NCBI RefSeq assembly: GCF_910579365.1
Contig: NZ_CAJTUX010000001.1
Location: 134,015-198,014, forward strand
Direction: 5' to 3'
DNA length: 64,000 bases
Origin: an uncultured Oscillibacter sp.
GTDB taxonomy: Bacteria; Bacillota; Clostridia; Oscillospirales; Oscillospiraceae
Shown piece by piece: positions 16,529 to 24,876 of the stretch (positions are counted from its first letter, which is position 1; each line of letters starts with the position of its first letter). The notes beneath the pieces are model-generated. The model saw nothing but the letters and a program-made list of their open reading frames with translations. It had not been told where the DNA came from and did no database searches. A program made the translations under genes and the position numbers.

Positions 16529-17777
16529 TCTTCTCCCAGTAGGCTTTCGCCGCCTGCTCCGTCTTGTTCTCCCCCCACTCATAGTATTTCACGCCCCGCA
16601 GCGCGTCGGGAAGATACTGCTGTTCCACCCAGTGGCCGGGGAAGAGATGCGGGTAAAGATAGTGCTGCTGGTTGTCGAAGCCGGTGGTGTCGGCGTGGAC
16701 GTTCTGGAGCTGCCGGGGCATGTCCCCGGTGCGGCCCGCCCGGACGTCCGCCCGGGCCCTGCCGATGCCCTCCACCACGCTGTTGGACTTGGGCGCGGTG
16801 GCCAGCAGCACCGCCGCCTGGGCCAGGGGCAGCTGCGCCTCCGGAAGGCCCAGCTGCATCGCCGTGTCCACGCAGGCCTTCACAATCGCCACAGCCTGGG
16901 GATAGGCCATCCCCACATCCTCGCTGGCGGAACAGAGGAGGCGGCGGCAGGGGGTCACCAAGTCCCCCGCCTCCAGGAAGCGGGCCAAATAGTGGAGGGC
17001 GGCGTCCGGGTCGCTGCCCCGGAGGGATTTCATCAGCGCGGAGGCGATGTCATACATGGCGTCGCCTCCCTTGTCATAGCGCATGGCGCTACGCTGGGAG
17101 ACCTGGGCGGCGTCCTCCCTGGAGATGAAGAGCGCGCCCTTTTTCGGCTGGGCGGCATGGCTGAGGAGCTCCACAGCGTTGACCGCCTTGCGTACATCCC
17201 CGCCGCAGGCGGTGGCGATCTGGAGGGGCAGACCCTCCTCCCACGTCAGCGGCAGGGGAGAGCGCTCTTTTTCAATGTTCAGCGCCCGGAGGACGGCGGG
17301 CTCCGCCTCCTCCGGCGCCACGGCCTTGAACTCGAAAACCGTGCTCCGGCTGAGCAGGGCGCTGTAAACGTAAAAGTAGGGATTTTCCGTAGTGGAAGCG
17401 ATGAGGGTCAGCTTGCCGTTCTCCATAAATTCCAGGAGGCTCTGCTGCTGCTTTTTATTAAAATATTGAATCTCATCCAGGTACAGCAGCACTCCGCCGG
17501 GGGCCAGCAGCGTGCCCACGTCGGCGATGATATCCTTGATGTCCTGGAGAGAGGCGGTGGTGGCATTGAGACGGTAGAGGGTCTTGTGAGTCCGCTGGGC
17601 CACGATGTTGGCGATGGTGGTCTTGCCGGTGCCGGAGGGACCGTAGAAAACCATATTGGCCTCGGTTTCGCTCTCGATCAGGCGGCGGAGCACCGCACCG
17701 GGGGCCAGAAGGTGCCGCTGTCCAACCACTTCGTCCAATGTCTGGGGGCGGATCTCGTCCGCCAGGGGGCGCTGCAT
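16509..17777 (-). CDS. rarA: Replication-associated recombination protein A (RarA/MgsA)
   Basis: 422 residues from ATG 17777 (GGAGGGACC ribosome site). An AAA+ clamp-loader-like ATPase acting at stalled replication forks. Walker A FYGPSGTGKTTIANIV, Walker B VLLYLDEIQYF, sensor 1 IASTTENPYF, then the helical lid and the C-terminal MgsA tetramerisation domain (CSASEDVGMAYPQAV; ADVRAGRTGDMPRQLQN; YLYPHLFPGHW). The AAA N-terminal motif RPQTLDEVVGQ is present. A small hypothetical gene lies upstream on the same strand. Confidence 0.95.
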   Translation of the reverse strand: MQRPLADEIRPQTLDEVVGQRHLLAPGAVLRRLIESETEANMVFYGPSGTGKTTIANIVAQRTHKTLYRLNATTASLQDIKDIIADVGTLLAPGGVLLYLDEIQYFNKKQQQSLLEFMENGKLTLIASTTENPYFYVYSALLSRSTVFEFKAVAPEEAEPAVLRALNIEKERSPLPLTWEEGLPLQIATACGGDVRKAVNAVELLSHAAQPKKGALFISREDAAQVSQRSAMRYDKGGDAMYDIASALMKSLRGSDPDAALHYLARFLEAGDLVTPCRRLLCSASEDVGMAYPQAVAIVKACVDTAMQLGLPEAQLPLAQAAVLLATAPKSNSVVEGIGRARADVRAGRTGDMPRQLQNVHADTTGFDNQQHYLYPHLFPGHWVEQQYLPDALRGVKYYEWGENKTEQAAKAYWEKIKGREL

Positions 17778-17797
17778 AGCGGTCCCTCCTTTTTCTT

Positions 17798-18076
17798 TCA
17801 TGGGAAGGGATTATACCACACCTCGAGCAAAGTTTCCAGCGGGCGGCGGGAAAATTCTTTCGTCAAAACGACGAGAAGGGCGGCTGTCTCTCTGACAGCC
17901 TGGGAAGCGGCATCCCACCCTCCCAACAGGAGGTATTTTCTCCCGCCGTTCTCCACAACGGCATCCCGGAGACCCCCGTCGCCGTACCGGATATATTCGA
18001 TCTTGTACCGCCCGGTCAGGCTTCGTCTCAATGTGACGCCGCCCCCCCATTTTATGGCTTTCACTGTAATCCTCAT
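17798..18076 (-). CDS. Small protein of unknown function upstream of rarA
   Basis: 92 residues from an ATG at 18074-18076 with GGAGAGGGTG ahead; in-frame starts up to 18166 exist but lack a site. Sequence begins MRITVKAIKWGGGVTLRRS and alternates basic strands with a helical C-terminus (SQAVRETAALLVVLTKEF). No membrane segment or family recognised. The stop is 20 bases before the rarA start, so it may be a leader gene of the rarA operon. Confidence 0.55.
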   Translation of the reverse strand: MRITVKAIKWGGGVTLRRSLTGRYKIEYIRYGDGGLRDAVVENGGRKYLLLGGWDAASQAVRETAALLVVLTKEFSRRPLETLLEVWYNPFP

Positions 18077-18159
18077 CGTTCGCACCCTCTCCGTTTGTTT
18101 TTCATTCATAATATCATGGCCCCTCTTCCCTGGCAAAGGCCGTTCCTCTGTTTCCCCTC

Positions 18160-18188
18160 TGGACAAACCCCGGGCTTTTTAGTATAAT
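18160..18188 (+). promoter_or_regulatory. Sigma-A-like promoter upstream of galE
   Basis: TGGACA (18160-18165), 17-base spacer, TATAAT (18183-18188). It would start transcription just before the shared motif at 18198. A second, weaker candidate, TACAAT at 18259-18264 without a good -35, lies downstream of that motif and could be activator dependent. Confidence 0.65.
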
Positions 18189-18197
18189 AAGCTCAAA

Positions 18198-18215
18198 ATT
18201 CGGACGATTTTTCTA
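18198..18215 (+). promoter_or_regulatory. Shared 18-bp motif, candidate operator (galE copy)
   Basis: ATTCGGACGATTTTTCTA, identical at 17 of 18 positions to 22296-22313 upstream of the sugar-binding-protein gene. In both places a -10-like hexamer starts 42-44 bases after the motif end. Likely binding site of the PocR-AraC regulator encoded between the two (inference). Confidence 0.55.
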
Positions 18216-18334
18216 ATAATTGGGACTATCCTCTCTTCCCATTTTCCCCTAAGCGGCCTACAATAAGGCCAGATGAATCTTGAAAATATTTCACCAAAGC
18301 GGTCAATTTTCATAATTTGAAAGGAGCGGTTTTT

Positions 18335-19354
18335 ATGTCCATTCTTGTTTGCGGCGGCGCGGGCTATATCGGCAGCCACACCTGCGTGGAGCTCGTCCAG
18401 GCGGGCTACGACATCCTTGTGACGGACAACCTCTACAATTCCAGCGAGGAGGCCATCCGCCGGGTAGAGCAGATCGTGGGAAAGAAGATTCCCTTCATCA
18501 AGGCGGAGCTGTGCGACCAGGAGCAGGTGGACGCCCTCTTCGCCCAGCACCCGGACATCGACTCCGTCATCCACTTCGCCGGGCTCAAGGCCGTGGGTGA
18601 AAGCGTCGCCAAGCCCCTGGAGTACTATTCCAACAACCTCATCAGCACCCTCTACCTCCTCCAGGCCATGCGGAAGCATGGGGTGAAGAACTTTGTCTTC
18701 TCCTCCTCCGCCACGGTCTACGGCGACCCCGCCACCGTGCCCATCCGGGAGGACTTCCCCACCGGCGGCACCACGAACCCCTACGGCACCTCCAAGCTCT
18801 TCCAGGAGAAGATGCTCATGGACATCTGCGCCGCGGACCCCACGCTGAACGTGGCCCTGCTCCGTTATTTCAACCCCATCGGGGCCCATGAGAGCGGCCT
18901 CATCGGCGAGGACCCCAACGGCATCCCCAACAACCTGGTGCCCTATATCGCGAAGGTCGCCGTGGGCCAGCTGGAGAAGGTCCACGTCTACGGAAACGAC
19001 TACGACACCCCCGACGGCACCGGCGTGCGGGATTATATCCATGTCGTCGACCTGGCCAAGGGCCATGTGGCGGCGCTGAAAAAGCTGGAGACCAAGTGCG
19101 GCCTTTTCATCTGCAACCTGGGCACCGGCAACGGCTACAGCGTGCTGGACGTGCTTCACGCCTATGAGAAAGCCTGCGGCCACGCGCTGCCCCATGTGAT
19201 CGACCCCCGCCGCCCCGGCGACATCGCCCAGTGCTACGCCGACCCCGCCAAAGCTCGGGAGGAGCTGGGCTGGGAAGCGGAGCTTGGCATCGAGGAGATG
19301 TGCGCTTCCTCCTGGAAGTGGCAGTCCATGAACCCCAACGGCTATAAAGGATAA
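18335..19354 (+). CDS. galE: UDP-glucose 4-epimerase (GalE)
   Basis: 339 residues from ATG 18335 (AAAGGAGCGG ribosome site). Short-chain dehydrogenase fold: NAD-binding GGAGYIGSH at the N-terminus, SSSATVYGDP and the YxxxK catalytic pair in NPYGTSKLFQEKM. It interconverts UDP-glucose/galactose and, in many bacteria, UDP-GlcNAc/GalNAc. It is first in a run with a nucleotidyltransferase and a NahK-like kinase, an arrangement that recalls the bifidobacterial lacto-N-biose/galacto-N-biose salvage genes, so the N-acetylated substrates may matter here (inference). Confidence 0.95.
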   Translation: MSILVCGGAGYIGSHTCVELVQAGYDILVTDNLYNSSEEAIRRVEQIVGKKIPFIKAELCDQEQVDALFAQHPDIDSVIHFAGLKAVGESVAKPLEYYSNNLISTLYLLQAMRKHGVKNFVFSSSATVYGDPATVPIREDFPTGGTTNPYGTSKLFQEKMLMDICAADPTLNVALLRYFNPIGAHESGLIGEDPNGIPNNLVPYIAKVAVGQLEKVHVYGNDYDTPDGTGVRDYIHVVDLAKGHVAALKKLETKCGLFICNLGTGNGYSVLDVLHAYEKACGHALPHVIDPRRPGDIAQCYADPAKAREELGWEAELGIEEMCASSWKWQSMNPNGYKG

Positions 19355-19375
19355 GAAGGAAACGGGAGAGAGGAA

Positions 19376-20296
19376 ATGAAAAAACCTGTTCTGGTCATCA
19401 TGGCCGCCGGCATGGGCAGCCGGTACGGCGGCCTCAAGCAGCTGGACCCCGTGGGAAACCACGGACAGCTCATCATTGATTACTCCATCTATGACGCCCG
19501 CCGGGCGGGCTTCGAAACCGTGGTCTTCGTCATCAAGCCCGAAATCGAGGAGGACTTCAAGCGCTGCATCGGCGATCGGGTATCCAAGTCCATGGACGTT
19601 CGCTACGTCTACCAGCTGAAGGAGGACCTGCCGGAGGGCTACGCCGTTCCGGCGGAGCGGCAGAAGCCCTGGGGCACCGCTCACGCCGCCCTGGCGGCCC
19701 GGTCCGTGGTGGCCGGTCCCTTCGCCGTCATCAACGCCGACGACTATTACGGCCCCGAGGCATTCCGGGAGATTTACGGCTATCTCTCCTCCCACGAGGA
19801 CGGGGACCTCTATGAGTACGTCATGGTGGGTTACCTGCTGAAAAACACCGTCACAGAAAACGGCACCGTGGCCCGGGGCGTATGTGAGGAGACCGCGGAC
19901 AACTTCCTCACCCGGGTCACCGAGCGGACCAAGATCGAGAAGGGCGAGCCCCCCCGCTTCACCGAGGACGGCGGGCAGACCTGGACGGAGCTGCCGGGAG
20001 ACACCATCGTCTCCATGAACATGTGGGGCTTCACCCGGAGCTTCCTGGACGAGGCGTGGAAGCGCTTCCCCGCCTTCCTGGACAAGGCCCTGACGGAGAA
20101 TCCCGCCAAGGCGGAGTACTTCCTCCCCAGCGTGGTCAGCCAGCTCATCGACGAAGGCAAGGCCCGGGTCAAGGTGCTGCGGAGCGAGGACAAGTGGTAT
20201 GGCGTCACCTACCGGGAGGACAAGCCCACGGTGGTAAACGCCATCGCCGGGAAAACAAAATCCGGCCTCTACCCGGACCGGCTGTGGGAGGTGTGA
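19376..20296 (+). CDS. Sugar-1-phosphate nucleotidyltransferase-like protein
   Basis: 306 residues. Begins KPVLVIMAAGMGSRYGGLKQLDPVG, the nucleotide-binding signature of the NTP-transferase fold with Gly-rich loop, Arg and the Lys-Gln pair; VINADDYYG supplies the metal-binding aspartates. The C-terminal third is family specific (PTVVNAIAGKTKSGLYPDRLW). Such proteins transfer UMP or another nucleotide to a sugar 1-phosphate. Between galE and a sugar 1-kinase, the simplest role is to make UDP-HexNAc or UDP-hexose from the kinase product; this is inference. The stop is 3 bases before the next start. Confidence 0.83.
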   Translation: MKKPVLVIMAAGMGSRYGGLKQLDPVGNHGQLIIDYSIYDARRAGFETVVFVIKPEIEEDFKRCIGDRVSKSMDVRYVYQLKEDLPEGYAVPAERQKPWGTAHAALAARSVVAGPFAVINADDYYGPEAFREIYGYLSSHEDGDLYEYVMVGYLLKNTVTENGTVARGVCEETADNFLTRVTERTKIEKGEPPRFTEDGGQTWTELPGDTIVSMNMWGFTRSFLDEAWKRFPAFLDKALTENPAKAEYFLPSVVSQLIDEGKARVKVLRSEDKWYGVTYREDKPTVVNAIAGKTKSGLYPDRLWEV

Positions 20297-20299
20297 GCG

Positions 20300-21412
20300 A
20301 TGGCGCAGGCTGAACAGACCCTGCAGGAGGCATTGGCCGCCTTCGACTTCGGGGCCCCCGTGGTGGGCGCTCTGCGCTATGGGCAGGGGCACATCAACGA
20401 CACCTTCGTGGTCCACACCCAGCCGGAGGACCTCTGCTGCCGCCGCTTCATTCTCCAGCGGATGAGCGCCGCCGCCTTCAAGCATCCCGAGGAGCTGATG
20501 GAAAACATCATCGGCGTCACCGAGTATCTGGGCCGCGAGATCGAGAAGCACGGCGGTGACCGGGACCGGGAGGCCATGCGGGTTCTCCGCCCCCGGAACG
20601 GCCAGCCCTATTTTACCGACAGCGCCGGAGGCGCCTGGCGGGTCTATCCCTTTGTGGAGCGCACCATCTGCTATCAAGCGGCGGAGTCGGCGGAGCTGTT
20701 TGCCGCCTCGGGCCGGGCCTTCGGCCGCTTCCAGCGGCTGCTGGGGGACTATCCGGCGGCCACGCTCCACGAAACCATCCCCAATTTCCACAATACGGAG
20801 GACCGGCTGGCCAAGTTCAAGGCCGCCCTGGCAGAGGACCCTCTGGGCCGGGCCAAGGACTGCGGGCCGGAGATTCAATTCGTGCTGGACCGGGAGGCGG
20901 ACTGCTCCGTCGCCCTGGACGCCATGCGGGAGGGAAAACTTCCCCTCCGGGTCACCCACAACGACACCAAGCTGAACAACGTGCTGATGGACGAGGAAAC
21001 CCACGAGGGCGTCTGCATCATCGATCTGGACACCGTCATGCCCGGTCTGGTTCTCTACGACTTCGGCGACTCCATCCGCTTCGGCGCCAACCACTGCGCC
21101 GAGGATGAAACGGACCTTTCCGCGGTCCATCTGGACGTGGACCTCTTCGCCGTGTACACCGCCGCCTTTTTAGAAGGCGTGGGGGGCACGCTGTCCAATA
21201 CAGAAATCGAATACCTTCCCTGGGGCGCCAAGCTGATGACTCTGGAGTGCGGCATCCGCTTTTTGACGGACTACATCGTGGGCGACCAATACTTCCATAT
21301 CAGCCGGGAACGCCACAACCTGGACCGCTGCCGCACCCAGTTCAAGCTGGTGCGGGATATGGAGGAATGCTGGAGCGAGCTGGAAGCCATTGTAAAGCAA
21401 TATCAGAAATGA
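20300..21412 (+). CDS. N-acetylhexosamine 1-kinase-like phosphotransferase (NahK family)
   Basis: 370 residues of the aminoglycoside phosphotransferase fold. Catalytic loop LRVTHNDTKLNNVLMDEE (H-N-D...N) and metal-binding IIDLDTVMPGLVLYDFGD. The N-terminal GQGHINDTF replaces the G-loop and is characteristic of the NahK/LnpB branch, which phosphorylates GlcNAc or GalNAc at C1. Start ATG 20300 has GGGAGGTG upstream, inside the preceding gene end. The stop overlaps the regulator start as ATGA. No GH112 phosphorylase is visible nearby, so substrate supply would be free amino sugar or hexose. Confidence 0.82.
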   Translation: MAQAEQTLQEALAAFDFGAPVVGALRYGQGHINDTFVVHTQPEDLCCRRFILQRMSAAAFKHPEELMENIIGVTEYLGREIEKHGGDRDREAMRVLRPRNGQPYFTDSAGGAWRVYPFVERTICYQAAESAELFAASGRAFGRFQRLLGDYPAATLHETIPNFHNTEDRLAKFKAALAEDPLGRAKDCGPEIQFVLDREADCSVALDAMREGKLPLRVTHNDTKLNNVLMDEETHEGVCIIDLDTVMPGLVLYDFGDSIRFGANHCAEDETDLSAVHLDVDLFAVYTAAFLEGVGGTLSNTEIEYLPWGAKLMTLECGIRFLTDYIVGDQYFHISRERHNLDRCRTQFKLVRDMEECWSELEAIVKQYQK

Positions 21413-22266
21413 ACATTCTATTTGATGAAGAGGGGCTGCGCAAGCTCATCGCCAACCTCAACATCCTCACCGGCCTGCCCGCCAACATTCTGGACCCGGA
21501 GGGCCGGGACATCAACCTGTTCCGGGGGCATCCGCCCTTCTGCCGGATGCTCAACGATCTTCCCGAGGGACACGAGCGCTGCGTCGCCTGCGACCGATGC
21601 AAAATTCAGCACTACCATGTGGAAAAAGGGTTCCAGTTCTACCGCTGTCACGCCGGCATCTGCGAGGCCATCATGCCTCTCTTCGACAAGAAACAGCCGC
21701 TGGCCTACCTGGCCTTCGGCTGCTTTCTGGATGACTCCCCCATAGAGGAACAGTGGGAGAAGAGCCGCCCCCTGCTGGACTGGTATCCCGGTGGGGCCGA
21801 CGTCCTGCGCCCCGCCTTTTTCCAGTTCCGGCAGTACTCCGATAAGGAGCTCCTTGCCTACGCCGAAACCCTGGAGGCCTTGTCCGCCTACATCCAGCTC
21901 AAGGGCATGATCCTGACGGCGGAACAGACCGACCTTCAGAAGCTGGAGCTGTATCTGAACCAGCACTATATGGAAAAGCTGTCCCTGGAATCCATCTCCC
22001 AGGAGCTGCACATCGGCCGGACCAAGCTCTGCTCCCTGGCGAAGGAGCTCTCCGGCGGCCACACCCTCTCCTATCTGATCACCCAGCGGCGCATCAGCGC
22101 CGCCAAGCGTCTGCTGCTGCAAAGCAGCCTTCCCATTTCCACCATCGGGGAGTCCGTGGGCGTCAGCGACTACAACTATTTTTCAAAGGTCTTCCGCTCC
22201 GTCACCGGCATGACGCCCAGCACATTCCGGAAAAACGGGCGGGGCGCGGCGGTCAAGCATCATTAA
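21409..22266 (+). CDS. PocR sensory domain / AraC-type regulator
   Basis: 285 residues from the ATG overlapping the kinase stop. The N-terminal PocR domain (about 5-160) has the conserved cysteine pattern CVACDRCKIQHYH ... YRCHAGICEAIMPL, thought to sense small organic ligands. The C-terminal AraC double helix-turn-helix (about 190-280) has SLESISQELHIGRTKLCSLA and ISTIGESVGVSDYNYFSKVF. It sits in the operon it probably controls; the two copies of the shared 18-bp motif flank the four-gene unit and are its likely sites. Activation of the sugar transport genes downstream is the simplest model. Confidence 0.88.
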   Translation: MNILFDEEGLRKLIANLNILTGLPANILDPEGRDINLFRGHPPFCRMLNDLPEGHERCVACDRCKIQHYHVEKGFQFYRCHAGICEAIMPLFDKKQPLAYLAFGCFLDDSPIEEQWEKSRPLLDWYPGGADVLRPAFFQFRQYSDKELLAYAETLEALSAYIQLKGMILTAEQTDLQKLELYLNQHYMEKLSLESISQELHIGRTKLCSLAKELSGGHTLSYLITQRRISAAKRLLLQSSLPISTIGESVGVSDYNYFSKVFRSVTGMTPSTFRKNGRGAAVKHH

Positions 22267-22275
22267 TCGGTTGCG

Positions 22276-22308
22276 AAATCGTACGAATTTTCATAATTCG
22301 TACGATTT
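22276..22308. promoter_or_regulatory. Perfect 14-bp inverted repeat with shared motif upstream of the ABC operon
   Basis: AAATCGTACGAATT / AATTCGTACGATTT around a TTCAT loop. It directly follows the regulator stop and precedes a TATAAT (22355-22360) that has no good -35. The right arm contains the 18-bp motif (22296-22313) also found ahead of galE. It may act as an operator, as the terminator of the galE unit, or as both. Confidence 0.6.
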
Positions 22309-22451
22309 TTCTATAAACCGAACGCACGTCCCTATTATTTACAAAATCTACAAGTATAATGAAGATATGAGGGTTGCGTTTGTGGATTTTTTCCGCTTGC
22401 TCCCTCACATGTGTATTTCGCACATGAAATTTTGTATAGAGGAGAATGACG

Positions 22452-23762
22452 ATGAAAAAGTTTCTTGCCGCGCTGCTCGCTCTTGTAATGGTTCTGTCCC
22501 TGGCCGCCTGCGGCGGCGGCAGCGATTCCACCGGCGGCAGCGGTGACAGCGGCACGCCCCCTCCCGCCTCCAGTGACGCCGGCGACTCCGGAAGCTCCGG
22601 AGGCTCCAGCGAGAAGATCGACATCAATGTGATCGCCGCTCAGTACGGCCAGAACACCGGCGACTGGTGGGCCAAGTTCCAGGAGGACTTCAACAAAGAG
22701 CATGAGGACATCAACCTCACCGTGGAGGTCGTCTCCTGGAACGACATCTACACCGTGGTCAACACCCGCATCTCCGGCAACGCCGCTCCCGACATCCTGA
22801 ATATCGACGTGTTCGCCGATTATCAGGCCGACGATCTGCTCCTCCCCGCTGAGGACTACGTCTCCGCCGAGACCTACGCCAAGATGTATCCCGCCTTCCT
22901 GGAGCAGTCCGTGGTGGACGGCACCGTGTGGGCCGTGCCCGATCTGGCCTCCGCCCGCGCCATGTACTACAACGTGGACATTCTGGAAGCCGCCGGCGTG
23001 GAAGTTCCCACCACCTGGGACGAGCTGAAGGCCGCCTGCGAGAAGATCAAGGCCTATGACTCCAGCATCTATCCCTGGGGCATCGACATGACCACCGACG
23101 AAGGCCAGGCCGCCTTTGCCTATTACATCTGGAACAACGGCGGCGACTTCACCGACGCCGACGGCAACTGGACCCTGAACAGCGCCGAGAACGTCGAGGC
23201 CATTGAGTACGCCATCGATCTGGTCAACTCCGGCTACACCAATACCGATCCCGCCAACGAGACCCGCTACACCCTGCAGGACCTGTTCGGCGCGGGCAAG
23301 CTGGCCATGATGATCGGCCCCAACAGCATCCCCACTTACATCGCCGAGGGCGGCAGCACCATCAACTACGCCTTCGCCGCCATCCCCACCAACGGCGGCA
23401 ACGCCTCCGTCTCCGCCGGCGTCATGGACCGCTTCATGTGCTTCGACAATGGCCACTCCCCCGAGAAGCTGGAAGCCATCAAGACCTTCTTCGATTATTT
23501 CTATGAGGATGCCCGGTACTCCGATTGGGTGCTGATGGAGGGCTTCCTCCCCGCCACCTCCGCCGGCGGCGAGATCGTGGCCTCTTCCGATCCCAGCATG
23601 GCGCCTTGGGTTGAGATCGTGGGCAGCTGCAAGTTCTATCCCACCGCCAAGGCCGAATGGGCCGACGTGAAGCAGGGCGTGATCAATGTGGAGCAGCAGG
23701 CTCTCATGGGCGGCAACGTTCAGGAGCTGCTGGACGAGTTGCAGGCTGAGATTGCCGGCTAA
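22452..23762 (+). CDS. ABC sugar-binding lipoprotein
   Basis: 436 residues from ATG 22452 (GAGGAG 7-8 bases ahead; an ATG two codons earlier is too close). Lipoprotein signal peptide MKKFLAALLALVMVLSLAAC with the lipobox cysteine at residue 20, a Gly/Ser linker, then the family 1 solute-binding fold (VIAAQYGQNTGDWW, NAAPDILNIDVFADYQAD, MYYNVDILEAAGVEVPTTWDE). It delivers a carbohydrate to the two permeases downstream; the amino-sugar genes around it suggest an aminosugar or its oligosaccharide, as inference. A strong terminator follows, typical where the binding protein is made in excess. Confidence 0.94.
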   Translation: MKKFLAALLALVMVLSLAACGGGSDSTGGSGDSGTPPPASSDAGDSGSSGGSSEKIDINVIAAQYGQNTGDWWAKFQEDFNKEHEDINLTVEVVSWNDIYTVVNTRISGNAAPDILNIDVFADYQADDLLLPAEDYVSAETYAKMYPAFLEQSVVDGTVWAVPDLASARAMYYNVDILEAAGVEVPTTWDELKAACEKIKAYDSSIYPWGIDMTTDEGQAAFAYYIWNNGGDFTDADGNWTLNSAENVEAIEYAIDLVNSGYTNTDPANETRYTLQDLFGAGKLAMMIGPNSIPTYIAEGGSTINYAFAAIPTNGGNASVSAGVMDRFMCFDNGHSPEKLEAIKTFFDYFYEDARYSDWVLMEGFLPATSAGGEIVASSDPSMAPWVEIVGSCKFYPTAKAEWADVKQGVINVEQQALMGGNVQELLDELQAEIAG

Positions 23763-23790
23763 ACACGACAGAAGCAACGCACACAAAAGC

Positions 23791-23830
23791 TGCGGGGCCG
23801 GGCCGACACGGTCCGGCCCCGCAGGTTTTC
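23791..23830 (+). terminator. Strong terminator/attenuator between binding protein and permeases
   Basis: 12-bp GC-rich stem CTGCGGGGCCGG / CCGGCCCCGCAG followed by a T-rich tail. Partial read-through would give high binding-protein and lower permease expression. Confidence 0.85.
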
Positions 23831-23919
23831 TTCCAGCCGTTTTCTAAGCGCGGCGTTCCCGCCGGGTTTTGAAAGCGGCCGGAAGACGCCAAACCGACGA
23901 CTATTAGGGAGGTGTCCCC

Positions 23920-24876
23920 GTGAGTACGAAAACCCCTGCCGCCCCCATGAAGAAGGCCCCCTCCGAACCGGAACGGACTCTCCGCTCCTCCGGAAGCAGA
24001 AAGCTCTTCCGCAGGATTGAGCCCTATATCTGGATCGCGCCCAGCGTTATCCTGATGGCGGTTTTCATCCTGACGCCCATCCTCTCCGTCTTCCAGATGT
24101 CCATGAACGACGTGAGCAAGGCGGGTAAGCTCAAGGGCTTCAACAACTTCGCAAACTTCACCAAGGTCCTGAACAGCTCCGCCTTCGGCCTGGTGCTGAA
24201 AAACACCATCATCTGGACCATCGCCGTGGTGGTAATCTCCACCGTGCTGGGCTTCATCCTGGCCCTGGTGCTGAACAACAACTTCAAGGGCCGGAAAATA
24301 GCCCGGGCCATTGTGGTCTTCCCCTGGGCCACCACGCTGGTTATTCAGGCCAGCGCCTGGAACTTCATCATCAACACCGATTACGGAACGTTGAATACAC
24401 TCCTTATAAAACTGGGCATTATTAAGACAGCGGTGAACTGGACCCCCTCGCCAGAGATTTATTTCGCCTGGGAGATTGCCTGCGGCATCTTCGTCACCAT
24501 TCCCTTTGTCACCTTCTGTGTTCTCTCCGGCCTTCAAAGCATCGACTCCACCTATTACGAAGCCGCCACCGTCGACGGGGCAAACTACTGGCAGAAGCTC
24601 TTCAGCCTCACCCTGCCGCTGGTGAAATCCTCTTTGACGGTGAGCACCGTCCTCAACATCATTTACGTCTTCAATTCCTTCCCCATTATCTGGACCATGA
24701 CCAAGGGCGACCCCGCCAACCACACGGACACCCTGGTCACGTACCTCTATAAGCTGGCCTTCTACAACAGCAAGCAGGGCGAAGCGGCGGCGGTCTCCGT
24801 CATCGGCTTTCTCATCCTTCTGGTCTGCGCCAGCGCGTATATGATCTACACCCTTCGGAAAGGAGATGACAACTGA
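23920..24876 (+). CDS. ABC sugar permease, MalF type
   Basis: 318 residues with six predicted transmembrane helices, starting around WIAPSVILMAVFILTPIL. The EAA loop that docks with the ATPase is EAATVDGANYWQKLF (about 220). GTG start at 23920 with GGGAGG seven bases ahead. The first 35 residues form a Pro/Lys-rich cytoplasmic tail. The last codon overlaps the next gene, so both permeases are made together. Confidence 0.93.
   Translation: MSTKTPAAPMKKAPSEPERTLRSSGSRKLFRRIEPYIWIAPSVILMAVFILTPILSVFQMSMNDVSKAGKLKGFNNFANFTKVLNSSAFGLVLKNTIIWTIAVVVISTVLGFILALVLNNNFKGRKIARAIVVFPWATTLVIQASAWNFIINTDYGTLNTLLIKLGIIKTAVNWTPSPEIYFAWEIACGIFVTIPFVTFCVLSGLQSIDSTYYEAATVDGANYWQKLFSLTLPLVKSSLTVSTVLNIIYVFNSFPIIWTMTKGDPANHTDTLVTYLYKLAFYNSKQGEAAAVSVIGFLILLVCASAYMIYTLRKGDDN

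Noticed and set aside
18179..21130. A 983-codon open frame on the minus strand
   Set aside because: It is antisense to galE, the nucleotidyltransferase and the kinase, which have clear motifs. Long antisense frames are common in GC-rich genes; the protein is Val/Gly/Asp rich with no family features.
22335..23786. A 483-codon Gly/Val-rich frame antisense to the sugar-binding protein
   Set aside because: No start signals or motifs, and the sense strand encodes an unambiguous lipoprotein.
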